Below are positions 1 to 10,093 of a DNA stretch of 64,000 bases, piece after piece. Under the pieces are notes generated by a model, which was given only the letters and a program-made list of their open reading frames with translations, had not been told where the DNA came from and ran no database searches. Made by a program: the position numbers and the translations under genes. The stretch is from an uncultured Pelagibacteraceae bacterium (GTDB taxonomy: Bacteria; Pseudomonadota; Alphaproteobacteria; Pelagibacterales; Pelagibacteraceae), in contig CACLDE010000003.1 in NCBI GenBank assembly GCA_902605645.1, positions 62,001 to 126,000 on the forward strand, given 5' to 3'. Position 1 is the first letter of the stretch. The number at the start of each line of letters is the position of its first letter.

Positions 1-81
1 CACCTCGGTAGTATTGTTGGAAAAGTCGATGTAGAGGAGATTTTAGGGTCAATTTTCAAGGATTTTTGCATAGGCAAATAA
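1..81 (+). CDS. mnmE: MnmE (TrmE) tRNA modification GTPase, C-terminal fragment
   Basis: The first 26 codons read in frame to a TAA and end in FKDFCIGK. The FCIGK tail is the hallmark of MnmE, where the cysteine is part of the conserved C-terminal motif, preceded by an LGSIVGKV segment like the family's LG.I.G stretch. MnmE works with MnmG to place the carboxymethylaminomethyl group on the wobble uridine of certain tRNAs. The start lies outside the window. The next gene is mnmG, 65 bases downstream on the same strand, the usual alphaproteobacterial order, which supports the call. Only the tail is visible, so the GTPase domain cannot be checked. Confidence 0.88.
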   Translation, partial: HLGSIVGKVDVEEILGSIFKDFCIGK

Positions 82-146
82 TAATAAATTAATTTCGTGC
101 AGTAATTACTTCTTGTAATATTAATAATCAGAGTTACATTCTAATT

Positions 147-2015
147 ATGACTAAACAAAACTATGATGTAGTAGTTATAGGTGGTGGACATGCTGGATGT
201 GAGGCTGCTACAGCTTCCGCTAGAATAGGCGCCAATACTGCACTTTTTACACATAAAATTGAGACCATTGGTGAGATGTCGTGCAATCCAGCCATAGGTG
301 GACTAGGCAAAGGCCATCTGGTTCGTGAAATCGATGCACTTGATGGTGTGATGGGCGTTGTTGCTGATAAATCAGGTATACAGTTCCGATTATTAAACAG
401 AAGTAGAGGTCCTGCTGTTAGAGGACCACGAACTCAATCAGACAGAGCTCTTTATAAGGAGCACATGCAAAAAGTTTTACTTAATTATAAAAACTTAACT
501 GTGATAGCCGACCCTGTAGTTAAATTTCTGTTTAATGATAATCAGGTCACAGGATTTTTATGCCAAAGTGGGAAGGAGACAAGGTGTAAAGAACTTATCT
601 TGACGACTGGAACTTTTTTAAACGGATTAATACATATAGGTGATACACAAATCCCAGCAGGAAGATATAATGAGAAACCATCTACTGGCTTGAGTGAACA
701 ACTAGCTAAATTCAAAATGAAAATAGGTAGACTTAAAACCGGTACTCCTCCTAGATTGGATGGGTCGACAATTAATTATGATGATTTAGAAATGCAGCCT
801 GCTGATGCAGACCCTTATTTTTTTTCTTTTTTAACAACTAAGCTAGAGAACAAACAGATTTCATGTGGCATGACTTACACTAACGATGAGGTACATAAAA
901 TTATAAGTGATAATATTAATAAAAGTGCAATGTACTCTGGTAACATCAAAGGCGTGGGGCCGAGATATTGTCCATCAATTGAAGATAAAATTGTAAAGTT
1001 TAAGGAAAAGCAAAAACATCAAATCTTTTTAGAACCCGAAGGATTAAAGGACAATACTGTTTACCCAAATGGTATATCCACTTCATTACCAGAGGAGGTT
1101 CAACTCAAAATATTAAGTAAAATCAAGGGTTTGGAGGCTGTTAAGATGAAAAGAGCGGGTTATGCTATAGAGTATGATTACGTAGATCCCAGAGAACTAC
1201 ATCCCACTTTAGAGACAAAAAAAATTAAATCATTATTTCTAGCAGGCCAAATAAATGGAACTACTGGATATGAAGAAGCCGCTGGGCAAGGTTTAATTGC
1301 AGGTATTAACGCTGCATTGAAAACTTTAAAAAAAGAGGAATTTATTTTAGATAGATCTGAGTCTTACATTGGTGTGATGATAGATGATTTAATAACGAAA
1401 GGTGTTTCTGAACCATATCGTATGTTCACTTCAAGAGCTGAATATAGACTTTCCTTAAGAGCAGATAATGCAGATCAAAGACTAACCCCATCGGGTATTA
1501 AAATAGATTGTGTGCGATCAGACAGATCAAAAATATTTTTAGATAAACAAAAAAAATTAATTCAGATATTAGATCACCTTAAATCAAATTTAATATCTCC
1601 TAATGAGGCTAGTAAACATGAAATTAAAATTGCTCAAGATGGCGTTAAAAGATCTGGTATAGAGCTTATGGCTCAGCGAAATTTAAATATGGCAAAAATA
1701 AGGCAGTTATGGCCTATGTTACCCTCATATGGGGCTGATCTAGATTGTCAAGTTGAAATCGATGCTCATTACTCTGGTTACCTGAAAAGACAGTCTCATG
1801 ATATAGCAGCTTTCAAAAAGGATGAAGGTATTAAGATACCTGATAAGATAGATTATGACATTTTCAGTGGTCTATCTAATGAGATTAAATCGAAGTTAAA
1901 GATTGTTAGACCGAAAACTTTAGGTCAAGCTCTAAGAATTGACGGAGTCACTCCAGCTGCAGCTATAATACTGTTGGGTTACATCAAATCAAAAAATAAA
2001 AGGGCTTCAGCTTGA
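147..2015 (+). CDS. mnmG: MnmG (GidA), tRNA uridine 5-carboxymethylaminomethyl modification enzyme
   Basis: FAD-dependent partner of MnmE in wobble-uridine modification of tRNA. The N-terminus holds the FAD-binding [10 protein letters not shown] at residues 12-21. [12 protein letters not shown] starts at residue 46. The family signatures [11 protein letters not shown] (about residue 193) and [17 protein letters not shown] (about residue 367) are intact. At 622 residues it is full length. The ATG at 147 gives a normal N-terminus directly before the Rossmann fold. Its stop overlaps the TTG start of rsmG. No clear promoter was recognised in the 65 bases after mnmE, so it is probably read from mnmE. 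Confidence 0.97.
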   Translation: MTKQNYDVVVIGGGHAGCEAATASARIGANTALFTHKIETIGEMSCNPAIGGLGKGHLVREIDALDGVMGVVADKSGIQFRLLNRSRGPAVRGPRTQSDRALYKEHMQKVLLNYKNLTVIADPVVKFLFNDNQVTGFLCQSGKETRCKELILTTGTFLNGLIHIGDTQIPAGRYNEKPSTGLSEQLAKFKMKIGRLKTGTPPRLDGSTINYDDLEMQPADADPYFFSFLTTKLENKQISCGMTYTNDEVHKIISDNINKSAMYSGNIKGVGPRYCPSIEDKIVKFKEKQKHQIFLEPEGLKDNTVYPNGISTSLPEEVQLKILSKIKGLEAVKMKRAGYAIEYDYVDPRELHPTLETKKIKSLFLAGQINGTTGYEEAAGQGLIAGINAALKTLKKEEFILDRSESYIGVMIDDLITKGVSEPYRMFTSRAEYRLSLRADNADQRLTPSGIKIDCVRSDRSKIFLDKQKKLIQILDHLKSNLISPNEASKHEIKIAQDGVKRSGIELMAQRNLNMAKIRQLWPMLPSYGADLDCQVEIDAHYSGYLKRQSHDIAAFKKDEGIKIPDKIDYDIFSGLSNEIKSKLKIVRPKTLGQALRIDGVTPAAAIILLGYIKSKNKRASA

Positions 2016-2632
2016 TATCTGAGACAGATGTTAAAAGAATTCTTGTACAGAAATTTAAATTTGATGCTATAAAAATAAAAAAATTAGATAATTTTGTAAA
2101 AAATCTCCTTATTTTTAATAAAAAACGTAACTTAATTGCTAAAAGTACCGAAAAAAGGGTATGGGATAGACATATTTTAGATAGCGCCCAATTAATTAAA
2201 TTTGTAGATCCAAAAAACTGCACAGGATTAGCAGATTTAGGTTCAGGAGGAGGCTTTCCTGGTATTATTTTAGCTGTATACTATCAACATTACAATTTTC
2301 ACGTGAAATTATATGAAAAATCACCAATAAAATCAGCTTTTTTATCAAATATATCAAAAATTTTAGGTTTAAAATGTAAAATTATATGCAGCAACGTAAA
2401 TTCTGAAAAAATCGATTCTAATTATATTTTTTGTAGAGCTTTTAGAAAATTACCCTATATATTGAATATTTCACGTGAAAACTGTGTAAAAAAACATAAA
2501 ATCATAATTATGAAAGGAAAAAGTGCACAAGAGGAGATAAAAAATACTTCCCAGATGAAAAATTATGAGTATAGATTAGAGAATAGCATTACAGATAATG
2601 ATTCTAAAATAATTATACTGAATGCAGAATAA
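2012..2632 (+). CDS. rsmG: RsmG (GidB), 16S rRNA 7-methylguanosine methyltransferase
   Basis: SAM-dependent methyltransferase acting on G527 of 16S rRNA (E. coli numbering, family knowledge). [12 protein letters not shown] at residues 73-84 is the SAM-binding motif I of RsmG, and RHILDS at 53-58 is the conserved segment before it. The length of 206 residues is normal. The start is a TTG at 2012 that overlaps the mnmG stop (TTGA), indicating translational coupling. The coding region carries two perfect 12-base palindromes of parS type (2297-2308 and 2469-2480), so this gene probably also serves as a centromere. It is followed five bases later by parA. Confidence 0.95.
   Translation: MISETDVKRILVQKFKFDAIKIKKLDNFVKNLLIFNKKRNLIAKSTEKRVWDRHILDSAQLIKFVDPKNCTGLADLGSGGGFPGIILAVYYQHYNFHVKLYEKSPIKSAFLSNISKILGLKCKIICSNVNSEKIDSNYIFCRAFRKLPYILNISRENCVKKHKIIIMKGKSAQEEIKNTSQMKNYEYRLENSITDNDSKIIILNAE
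2297..2308. promoter_or_regulatory. parS: parS-like ParB-binding site 1 (inside rsmG)
   Basis: TTTCACGTGAAA is a perfect 12-base palindrome equal to the core of the widely conserved parS site (TGTTTCACGTGAAACA, established knowledge). The two outermost bases on each side do not match the consensus. It lies inside rsmG about 340 bases upstream of parA. Confidence 0.72.
2469..2480. promoter_or_regulatory. parS: parS-like ParB-binding site 2 (inside rsmG)
   Basis: A second copy of the 12-base core TTTCACGTGAAA, centred 172 bases downstream of the first. The left flank matches one more consensus base (T at the outer position). Two exact copies of a 12-base palindrome within one 620-base gene, next to parAB, are unlikely to be chance. 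Confidence 0.74.
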
Positions 2633-2637
2633 ATTTT

Positions 2638-3432
2638 GTGAAACCAAATATTATAGCTGTCATAAATCAAAAAGGTGGGGTAGGAAAAACTACTACTGTT
2701 ATAAATTTGGCTGCTTCACTGTCCATATTGGGTCAAAATAATTTAGTTATAGATTTGGATCCTCAAGGTAATGCAACAACAGGACTAGGTAAGTCAAATA
2801 ATGATGATGATAAAAATATTTATAATCTTCTTATAAAAAAAATAAATTTGAAAGAAGGTTTGCAAAAAACTAATATTAGCAACCTTGATTTATTCGGGTC
2901 TAACGTAAATCTATCTGGCTTAGAAGTTGAAACTGCCAACGATGAGAATAGAGCTTTTATACTAAAAGAGATCCTTAGCAACAACTCTGAAATTATAAAT
3001 CATTATGACAATATTTTCATAGACTGTCCCCCATCGCTAAGTTTGTTAACGATAATGGCTTTAGTGTCTGCTAATGAAATTTTAGTACCATTACAAACAG
3101 AGTTTTTTGCCCTTGAGGGAATAACTCAATTAGTAAAAACAATAGATAGAATTAAAGTAAATTTAAACCCTTCTTTAAGTGTTAGAGGTATATTACTAAC
3201 CATGTTTGATAAAAGAAATAAATTATCATCACAAGTTGATAAGGAGGCTAGAAATTATTTTAAAGAAAAAGTATATCAATCTGTCATTCCAAGAAATGTA
3301 AGATTATCAGAGGCTCCTTCCCATGGTCAACCCTGCGTTACTTATGATAAATCCTGCAGCGGAAGTAAAGCATATTTTAAGCTAGCTGAAGAATTTAAAA
3401 ACCAAACAAATAAAATAGGTAGTGCAGCATGA
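2638..3432 (+). CDS. parA: ParA chromosome-partitioning ATPase
   Basis: Walker-type ATPase that moves the ParB-parS complex during chromosome segregation. The deviant Walker A motif KGGVGKTT is at residues 12-19, with the signature lysine at 12. IDLDPQGNATTG and IFIDCPPSLSLLT are the switch and Walker B regions. Length 264 is typical. The start is a GTG at 2638, five bases after the rsmG stop. The end overlaps the parB start by four bases (ATGA), so the two proteins are translationally coupled. Confidence 0.97.
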   Translation: MKPNIIAVINQKGGVGKTTTVINLAASLSILGQNNLVIDLDPQGNATTGLGKSNNDDDKNIYNLLIKKINLKEGLQKTNISNLDLFGSNVNLSGLEVETANDENRAFILKEILSNNSEIINHYDNIFIDCPPSLSLLTIMALVSANEILVPLQTEFFALEGITQLVKTIDRIKVNLNPSLSVRGILLTMFDKRNKLSSQVDKEARNYFKEKVYQSVIPRNVRLSEAPSHGQPCVTYDKSCSGSKAYFKLAEEFKNQTNKIGSAA

Positions 3433-4283
3433 ATGCTAAAAAAAAGGGTTTAGGAAAAGGCTTATCAGCTTTATTTGGAGACCAAAAAAAGCCAGCAAAT
3501 ACTGATAAAATAGAGGGTATTGTTCAAAAGGCTCTTATAGGTGACATAGCTAGAAATAAATATCAACCTAGAACAATATTCAATGAAAGTAAGTTAGAGG
3601 AACTTTCACAATCAATAAAAAAAAATGGTATCATTCAACCAATTGCAGTTCGTAAGAATAATTCATCATCTGAACCATATGAAATTGTTGCAGGTGAGAG
3701 AAGATGGTTAGCCGCTCAAAAAGCTGGTCTACATGAAGTACCTATAACAATCTTAGATTTAAATGATAGCGAGACTCTTGAAGTAGCCATCGTCGAAAAT
3801 ATTCAAAGAGAAGATTTAAATATTGTTGAAGAGGCCAAAGGTTATAGAAGACTTAATGAGGAGTTTGGTTATGATCAAGATAAAATAGCTGTAATGATGT
3901 CTAGAAGCAGAAGTCATATTAGTAATACATTGCGATTATTAAATCTTCCAAAAGATATAATTGCAATGTTAGAACAGAACGAATTAACAGCGGGTCAAGC
4001 AAGGCCTTTAATAGGAATGCCAAACGCATCTCGTATAGCTGAAGAAATAGTATCAAAAAAATTATCTGCCAGATCTATAGAAGGTATAAAAAAAAGGGAG
4101 TCTAAATCATTTACAATAGATCCAAATGTATTTGACGCTCAAAGGGATATAGAAAGATCCTTAGGTCTTAAAGTTAATATCAATAATAAAAAAAATAATT
4201 CTGGAAAACTGACAATAGAGTATAAAAATCTGGATCAGTTAGAACTAATATCTTCGCTACTCAAAAATAAGTCCAAGATTTAG
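3429..4283 (+). CDS. parB: ParB chromosome-partitioning protein
   Basis: CTP-dependent DNA clamp that loads at parS (family knowledge). The N-terminus KGLGKGLSALFG (from residue 6) is the ParA-interacting peptide. GERRW begins at residue 89 (ParB box II, CTP binding), ENIQREDLN is at 123-131, and the helix-turn-helix lies near 146-170. A C-terminal dimerisation region follows a basic linker. Length 284 is normal. The ATG overlaps parA by four bases. The 3' end overlaps the convergent holA by 23 bases, so there is no room for a separate terminator. Confidence 0.97.
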   Translation: MNAKKKGLGKGLSALFGDQKKPANTDKIEGIVQKALIGDIARNKYQPRTIFNESKLEELSQSIKKNGIIQPIAVRKNNSSSEPYEIVAGERRWLAAQKAGLHEVPITILDLNDSETLEVAIVENIQREDLNIVEEAKGYRRLNEEFGYDQDKIAVMMSRSRSHISNTLRLLNLPKDIIAMLEQNELTAGQARPLIGMPNASRIAEEIVSKKLSARSIEGIKKRESKSFTIDPNVFDAQRDIERSLGLKVNINNKKNNSGKLTIEYKNLDQLELISSLLKNKSKI

Positions 4284-5262
4284 CACAAATATTAGTAATT
4301 GAATTTTTGACGATCGTAAGGGCATTTAAAGCGCTGTTTTTTTTTATTTTTACTTCTATTTTACCTAAATAAGACAAAGCTTCCAGAACGCTTTGTTTAT
4401 CCCACTTTTTTAGCAGTTTTAAAAAGACTGGTTTATCTTTCCAGAATATTGGAGGGCGCATTTTGCCTATTGTTACATTAAAGTCGTTATAATCTTCGTT
4501 CGTTCTTTGAATTTGTAGAAGTTTTATTAATTTGTAGTTTATCATATTTAAATAAAGAAAAGTGTGATCGTTTGAAAATGCAAAATTTTCTAATAAATTT
4601 TTAAGCTTAATTTTATCCCCAATAAGAGCTGCATCTCTAATATTTTCAAATAATTCGTTTCTATCTGAATTTAATAATGTCTCTAAACTTTCTTCAGATA
4701 AAATTTTTTTGTCAAAAAATGATTTTATTTTATCTAAGTTGTTTAGAATAGTTTTTCTGTTTAAATTTGAGTAGTTAAGTATCATATTTATGCTATTAGA
4801 ATTCAAATTTTCAAATTCCCCTAGTTCATTTTGGATTATTTTCCTTAAAGTAATATCATTGTCATTATAGCAAGGAATAATTGCTAAATTGATTTTTTTT
4901 TCAAATATCGATCTCAATTTCGATTTCTTATCCAACAAATCTGCTATTAAAATAACTTTAATTTTTTCTTTGTTATCCAACATGTCCTCTAGTTCTATAA
5001 GAATTTTTTCATTAGCTTGATTAACTACAATTATTTTTTCTTCTGAAAACAAAGAGATATTTTTGATCTCATTCAGTATAATGTTTTTATTCTTGTTTAT
5101 GTCTTCTTGGTAAAGATTTATAATTTCTGCTTTTTTATTCAAATTGACTATGTTTTTTTTTAAAGTTTCTTTTAATCCAATATTTTCCCCATATAAAAGG
5201 ATAAATTTGTATTTAATAACTTTTTGAATATTGTTTTCTACTTCGAAACTTTTTAATATCAT
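4261..5262 (-). CDS. holA: HolA, DNA polymerase III delta subunit
   Basis: Clamp-loader delta subunit that opens the beta clamp. The sequence is highly diverged and Lys/Asn/Ile-rich, but it starts with FILLYGENIGLKETLKK, the HolA-type replacement of a P-loop. It continues with the alternating strands and the helical C-terminal collar region, NLLENFAFSNDHTFLYLNMI. Length 333 is right. It is the last gene of leuS-lptE-holA, the standard alphaproteobacterial order, one base after the lptE stop. It overlaps parB tail to tail. Confidence 0.87.
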   Translation of the reverse strand: MILKSFEVENNIQKVIKYKFILLYGENIGLKETLKKNIVNLNKKAEIINLYQEDINKNKNIILNEIKNISLFSEEKIIVVNQANEKILIELEDMLDNKEKIKVILIADLLDKKSKLRSIFEKKINLAIIPCYNDNDITLRKIIQNELGEFENLNSNSINMILNYSNLNRKTILNNLDKIKSFFDKKILSEESLETLLNSDRNELFENIRDAALIGDKIKLKNLLENFAFSNDHTFLYLNMINYKLIKLLQIQRTNEDYNDFNVTIGKMRPPIFWKDKPVFLKLLKKWDKQSVLEALSYLGKIEVKIKKNSALNALTIVKNSITNICAKSWTYF

Positions 5263-5263
5263 T

Positions 5264-5734
5264 TTATCTGTAATAAATTCTCAATTGATCTAATATTTCA
5301 TTTACAATGATATCTATCAATGAGTTTTTTGCTTCCTTTGAATTATTAACAGTAGCAGAGTAATTGTCTTCAACTTTGTAATCTCTTTTTGCACTAAAGG
5401 TTCTTTTTATCTCTTTAGCTGAATTTAGCTCAATAATTTTAAGATTTGCTGATAATGAAACATTATATTTAGTTACTTTATTCTGGATATTTTTTTCTTG
5501 TATTGTTTTATTTTCATTTAATTCTAAAGAAAGTTTGATTTTATTATTACTATCTTCATTTGAAAAACGCTGAATTTTTTTTTGGATAATGAAAGACGTT
5601 CTATTGTCCCCGGCAATAACAAACTCCTGTATATGGAATTTTTTTTGATTTTTTGAATTAATATTTTGATAAGTACAAGAGCTAGTAAACAGTAATATTA
5701 ATGAAACTAATGCTATAGATTTAATCTTATTCAT
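5264..5734 (-). CDS. lptE: LptE-like LPS-assembly lipoprotein
   Basis: A 156-residue lipoprotein: basic start, hydrophobic core, and lipobox LFTSSC with the lipidated cysteine at residue 20. After cleavage it is a small secreted domain with alternating beta strands. The call relies mainly on its position between leuS and holA, where alphaproteobacteria encode LptE (DUF1244/LPS-assembly plug), because LptE is poorly conserved in sequence. LptE plugs the LptD barrel and assists LPS export. The ATG overlaps the leuS TAA by one base (TAATG). Confidence 0.7.
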   Translation of the reverse strand: MNKIKSIALVSLILLFTSSCTYQNINSKNQKKFHIQEFVIAGDNRTSFIIQKKIQRFSNEDSNNKIKLSLELNENKTIQEKNIQNKVTKYNVSLSANLKIIELNSAKEIKRTFSAKRDYKVEDNYSATVNNSKEAKNSLIDIIVNEILDQLRIYYR

Positions 5735-8259
5735 TATTTTATTATAAAGTTTATAATTCTATCTTTTACAAAAATAACTTTATTGATAGATTTACCAAAA
5801 ACTTTACTTTTAATTTTAATATTATCTTTACAGAGTTTTTCAACTGAAATTTGATTTATACCTTTTTCTATTTCAATAACATCTCTTGTTTTACCATTAA
5901 TTTGAATTGCCATTTTAATTTTTTCCTGTTGAATTAATTTAGTGTCAACCTTCGGCCAAGTTCTAATTTCTTTTGCTTCCAACATCTCAAGACATTCATA
6001 AGCTATATGTGGCGTGAATGGTACCAGCATCTTCATTAATTTGATTAAATTGTTTTTAAGACATGCATCCGAGACTTCTTTAGTAATATGAACTTGAAAT
6101 AAATTAAATATTTCATAAACATTAGCCACAACTACATTTAAATTAAAGTTATTTATTGAATTTGTGATCTTGTTAACGTGAGAATTCATTTTTAAATCAA
6201 AATTTTTATCTAAATCATGTTTTTTCTCTGATCTTTTTTTAATTACGCAACAAAGGTTATATATTTTTTGTAGAAATTTATAAGCAGCGTTTACGCCCTG
6301 ATTTGACCATTGAATATCTTTTTCTGGTGGACTATCTGAAAGTATAAACCATCTAACGGAGTCAGCTCCATATGATCTAATCATATTTTCAGGATCAATA
6401 ACATTTTTCTTAGACTTTGACATTGATTCCGACGGACCAACTATCACTTTAGTTTTATCCGAAATCTTTTGAAACTTGCCATTAGAGTTTTTTTCAACTT
6501 CATCGGGGTTTAACCATTTCCCCTTTTGATCTTTGTATGTTTCGTGACATACCATACCTTGAGTAAATAAACCTTTAAAAGGTTCGTTATCTCTAATTTT
6601 TTTATTATTTTTTTTAAGTGCTCTCATAAAAAATCTTGAATAAAGCAGATGTAAAATTGCATGTTCTACTCCACCTATATACTGGTCTACTGGCATCCAA
6701 TAATTAATTTTCTCTATGTTAAAAGGTTCAGAATTTTCTTTAGGTGAGCAGAATCTTAAGAAATACCAAGAGGAGTCTACAAATGTATCAAGAGTATCGG
6801 TTTCCCTTATTGCAGGTTTACCAGTTTTTTTGTGAATAGTATTTTTCCAACTTTTATGATTTTCAAGTGGATTTCCAGTTTGATTTAAATCAATATCTTC
6901 AGGAAGTTTAACTGGTAGCTCAGTTTTATCAACGGGTACAATCGATCCGTCATGCAAATGAATCATAGGTATGGGGCATCCCCAATATCTTTGTCTAGAA
7001 ATCCCCCAATCTTTTAACCTAAATGTTATTTTTTTTTCACCTATTTTTAATTTTTCAATTTCTTTTATAACTCTTATTTTTGCTTGTTCTACCGTCAGTC
7101 CATTTAGAAAATCAGAATTAATTAATGTTCCATCATCAATAAAAGCCTCTGATAAATTATTAAAGTTTTTGGGCTCGGACGGATTATCTGAAACAACCTC
7201 TGTGACTTGAAGACTATATTTTTTGGCAAAGTCCAAATCTCTCTGGTCATGAGCCGGACACCCAAATATTGCTCCAGTACCGTAATCCATTAAAATAAAG
7301 TTTGCGACAAAGATTGGAATTTTTTTTCCTTTGATAAAAGGATGGGCTGCAAATAACTTTGTATCAAATCCGATTTTTTCCGCATTTGCTAAAGCTTCTT
7401 CCGTTGTTCCAACTTTAAGACATTCATTTTTAAATTTAATATATTTTTCATCTTTAAAAAATTTTTCACAAATAGGATGATCTACTGAAACAGCTAGAAA
7501 TGATGCTCCAAATATTGTATCTGGACGTGTAGTGAAAACATTAATTTTTTTTTCTGTGCCTAAAATTTTAAATACAATTTCACAACCTATTGACTTACCT
7601 ATCCAATTTTTTTGCATAATTTTAACCTTTTCAGGCCAATTATCTAATTCATCAAGCCCATTGAGTAAGTCATTAGAAAACTTTGTTATATCAAAAAACC
7701 ATTGAGATAGTTTTTTTCGCTCTACCATTGCACCTGACCTCCAACCTTTTCCATTAACAACTTGCTCGTTCGCTAAAACTGTTTGTTCGACAGGGTCCCA
7801 ATTTACGTAATTTTCTTTTCTTTTGACTAAACCTTTGTTGTAAAAATCAATAAATATTTCTTGTTGGTGCTTATAATAATTCTCATCACACGTGGAAACT
7901 TCTAAATCCCAGTCTATTGACAAACCCATAAGTTTAAGTTGTCTTTTCATTTCCAAAATATTTTTCTCTGTCCATTTTTTGGGGTGTAAATTGTTTTCTT
8001 TAGCAGCATTTTCTGCTGGTAAACCAAAAGCGTCCCATCCCATCGGGTGTAAGACATTATATCCATTCATAAATTTGAAACGGGCTATAACGTCTCCGAT
8101 AGTATAATTTCTAACATGCCCCATGTGAATTTTTCCAGAGGGATATGGAAACATTTCTAAACAATAGAATTTTTTTGAATCTTTATTATTGTAAAGCTTC
8201 TCTCTATCAAAACTAGATTGCCATTTTTTTTCAATCGCTTGAAAATTTAGTCTTTCCAT
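5734..8259 (-). CDS. leuS: LeuS, leucyl-tRNA synthetase
   Basis: Class I synthetase charging tRNA-Leu. The HIGH-type motif HMGH is at residues 45-48 within [15 protein letters not shown]. The KMSKS-type motif MSKSK is at 613-617. An editing domain with [12 protein letters not shown] and DQRDLDFA lies between them. The zinc-ribbon-like CP core and a C-terminal domain ending in the tRNA-binding strand region are present. Length 841 is slightly short of the E. coli enzyme (860). It heads leuS-lptE-holA, 11 bases after the DUF3576 lipoprotein gene. Confidence 0.98.
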   Translation of the reverse strand: MERLNFQAIEKKWQSSFDREKLYNNKDSKKFYCLEMFPYPSGKIHMGHVRNYTIGDVIARFKFMNGYNVLHPMGWDAFGLPAENAAKENNLHPKKWTEKNILEMKRQLKLMGLSIDWDLEVSTCDENYYKHQQEIFIDFYNKGLVKRKENYVNWDPVEQTVLANEQVVNGKGWRSGAMVERKKLSQWFFDITKFSNDLLNGLDELDNWPEKVKIMQKNWIGKSIGCEIVFKILGTEKKINVFTTRPDTIFGASFLAVSVDHPICEKFFKDEKYIKFKNECLKVGTTEEALANAEKIGFDTKLFAAHPFIKGKKIPIFVANFILMDYGTGAIFGCPAHDQRDLDFAKKYSLQVTEVVSDNPSEPKNFNNLSEAFIDDGTLINSDFLNGLTVEQAKIRVIKEIEKLKIGEKKITFRLKDWGISRQRYWGCPIPMIHLHDGSIVPVDKTELPVKLPEDIDLNQTGNPLENHKSWKNTIHKKTGKPAIRETDTLDTFVDSSWYFLRFCSPKENSEPFNIEKINYWMPVDQYIGGVEHAILHLLYSRFFMRALKKNNKKIRDNEPFKGLFTQGMVCHETYKDQKGKWLNPDEVEKNSNGKFQKISDKTKVIVGPSESMSKSKKNVIDPENMIRSYGADSVRWFILSDSPPEKDIQWSNQGVNAAYKFLQKIYNLCCVIKKRSEKKHDLDKNFDLKMNSHVNKITNSINNFNLNVVVANVYEIFNLFQVHITKEVSDACLKNNLIKLMKMLVPFTPHIAYECLEMLEAKEIRTWPKVDTKLIQQEKIKMAIQINGKTRDVIEIEKGINQISVEKLCKDNIKIKSKVFGKSINKVIFVKDRIINFIIK

Positions 8260-8270
8260 AAATCTAAATT

Positions 8271-8792
8271 TTATTTTTTTACTTGTTTTTCCAAAATTGC
8301 AGCCTCTTTTAAAATAGATGCAATTAGTTCTTCTTGTATTCTTGATTTAAAAAGCTCTACGTTACAAGACTGGTTGACAGAGCACTTTTTTCTATGAACT
8401 GTAATTTTAATACTATTTGATTGAACTACATTGGACATAAATCTAACAGTTATTTTTAAAGCCTGATCTTTATTAGTTTTATCTGTGTACCAGTCAGAAA
8501 TTATTATACCACCTGAGTAGTCCACAGTAGTAAGAGGTAAAAAATCTAAAATGTCTAAAGTTGCTCTCCACATCGGGTTTGAGGTGCTAAATTCATAGTT
8601 GGTAGAACCTGCTCCTCGTCCCATCATTTTTCCAAGTCCAACACCTCTTCCCTCCTTAACATTTTGTTTAGCTCTTTCCGGTCCGGATATTGGAACTTTT
8701 CTCGTATCAACTTTTTTGAAAAAACCTTTTCCACACGATACAAGAAGAGAAAATAGAAAAAAATAGACTATAATTTTGAAAAAATTTCTCAT
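8271..8792 (-). CDS. DUF3576 family lipoprotein
   Basis: A 173-residue predicted lipoprotein with hydrophobic signal and lipobox LLVSC, cysteine at residue 20. The body contains the DUF3576 pattern: a Gly/Arg-rich stretch, [21 protein letters not shown], then GGIIISDWY, and a C-terminal helix with two cysteines (near 137 and 142). The family is conserved in alphaproteobacteria just upstream of leuS; its molecular role is unknown to me. It probably sits in the outer-membrane or periplasmic face. The first gene of the leftward operon, it starts in the 202-base space facing the porin gene. Confidence 0.85.
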   Translation of the reverse strand: MRNFFKIIVYFFLFSLLVSCGKGFFKKVDTRKVPISGPERAKQNVKEGRGVGLGKMMGRGAGSTNYEFSTSNPMWRATLDILDFLPLTTVDYSGGIIISDWYTDKTNKDQALKITVRFMSNVVQSNSIKITVHRKKCSVNQSCNVELFKSRIQEELIASILKEAAILEKQVKK

Positions 8793-8820
8793 TTTAAGAC
8801 TTCTTACTCATTAAATAGCA

Positions 8821-8974
8821 TTGTTGTGCTAAAATCCAACAAAAATCAGGAAAATAAGGGGTTTTTAGCTTGTTGTAAATTTACAACAGTATTTAAAAAA
8901 ATACCGGTATTTAATAACTTTTAATACTAATTTATCGGCAATAATAAGATAAATGGCTGTTAATTATAATTAAC
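8821..8974. promoter_or_regulatory. Palindrome-rich control region upstream of the porin gene
   Basis: The 202-base gap between the divergent lipoprotein and porin genes holds four inverted repeats. They are TTGTTG-N10-CAACAA at 8821-8842; a perfect 18-base palindrome TGTTGTAAATTTACAACA at 8871-8888; a perfect 14-base AAATACCGGTATTT at 8899-8912; and a perfect 16-base GTTAATTATAATTAAC at 8959-8974, which contains a TATAAT (8965-8970) able to act as -10 for the porin. No good -35 is visible, which fits an activator-dependent promoter. The first two repeats share TTGTTG/CAACA arms. The proteins that bind are unknown. Confidence 0.5.
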
Positions 8975-8983
8975 GTTTTAACA

Positions 8984-8989
8984 AAGGAG
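8984..8989 (+). promoter_or_regulatory. Strong ribosome binding site of the porin gene
   Basis: AAGGAG five bases before the ATG at 8995. Such a clear Shine-Dalgarno sequence is rare in this window and fits very high translation. Confidence 0.8.
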
Positions 8990-8994
8990 AAACA

Positions 8995-10074
8995 ATGAAT
9001 AAATTAACAAAACTATTGTTCTCAGTTTTTACTTCAGTAGCTATAGCTACATCAGCTTTTGCTGGTGAGTTTACGGTATCTGGTAGTGCTAAGGCAACTT
9101 ACACTATTTTAAGTAACACTGGAACAGCTGGTACGCACGCAATTGGTAAAGGACTTGGTATATCAAACGAGTTCTCTTTAACAGCTTCAGGCGAACTAGA
9201 TAATGGTATGACATGGTCATATGCACAAGACATAGATAACGCAACAGTACAAGATGATGCTAGCATCACAATGGGAACTGATTACGGTACTATTAAAATT
9301 TGTGTATCTGAGTGTGGATTATCAACAAAATACGCATTCGATAACTCAGCTTACGGAATAGGTTCTGATAACGGTTATGGACACGGTGCAGCCGCTACTT
9401 CAACTATGCAGTACGGATCTAACATCAGTTCTTACAACAACGTTCAGTACCACTTACCAGCTGATTTATTACCATACTCAACTACATTTAAAGTTGGTGT
9501 AACACCAGGTGGTGCAGGTGGAAGTGCAAACGCTTCATCTCACTCAGTAAACGGTGATACACATGGTGATATGAGACAATACGCTGTAACAACAGCACCA
9601 ATTGATGGTTTAAGTATTGCAGCATCTTACTACGACTTTAACGAAATGGGAAAAAAAGACGGTAGACAGGCACAAGAAGGTGGTTCACTTTCAGCTAACT
9701 ACTCTATGGGTCAATTCTCAGTAGGTTATGGTGAAACTAGACACGCTCCAGCTCAAGCAACAGGTGTTGGTGCTTCTGCAGCAGTTGTAACAGACTTCTA
9801 TGCTAACAAAGGTTACAGTGTAGGTTTTGCAGTTAACGATAATTTGTCAGTATCTTTCACAGAGGAAGAGTCTACAATTAATCGTAAGTCAAAAGCACAA
9901 GCAACAGATGCTATCACTAGAACAGACGTAACAATGGAAATCCAAACGATTGACGTTGCTTACACTGTAGGTGGTGCTACGTTCTCAGTATCTTCATCAG
10001 AAGGTACGAACGACTCGTACACGACAGGTGATGACACTAACGAGCACATCTTTGCTATGTCATTAGCGTTCTAA
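8995..10074 (+). CDS. Outer-membrane porin
   Basis: A 359-residue protein with a classic signal peptide (cleavage expected after SAFA, residue 23). The mature part consists of short alternating amphipathic strands (GEFTVSGSAKATYTI and similar) ending in a C-terminal aromatic residue, AMSLAF, the signal for outer-membrane barrel insertion. It resembles the general alphaproteobacterial/Rhodobacter-type porins (16 strands expected, inferred). Codon use differs from its neighbours: Asn, Tyr, Asp and Phe often use C-ending codons (AAC, TAC), and the gene is visibly richer in Gly, Ala, Ser and Thr. That is typical of a very highly expressed gene. It has its own promoter region, strong RBS and terminator. 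Substrate unknown. Confidence 0.88.
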   Translation: MNKLTKLLFSVFTSVAIATSAFAGEFTVSGSAKATYTILSNTGTAGTHAIGKGLGISNEFSLTASGELDNGMTWSYAQDIDNATVQDDASITMGTDYGTIKICVSECGLSTKYAFDNSAYGIGSDNGYGHGAAATSTMQYGSNISSYNNVQYHLPADLLPYSTTFKVGVTPGGAGGSANASSHSVNGDTHGDMRQYAVTTAPIDGLSIAASYYDFNEMGKKDGRQAQEGGSLSANYSMGQFSVGYGETRHAPAQATGVGASAAVVTDFYANKGYSVGFAVNDNLSVSFTEEESTINRKSKAQATDAITRTDVTMEIQTIDVAYTVGGATFSVSSSEGTNDSYTTGDDTNEHIFAMSLAF

Positions 10075-10093
10075 TCTAGTTAATTAGAAAAAT

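Noticed and set aside
7889-7894. Third CACGTG, inside leuS, as a possible parS site
   Set aside because: Flanks are CATCA and GAAAC on the wrong sides; the required TTT/AAA arms are missing.
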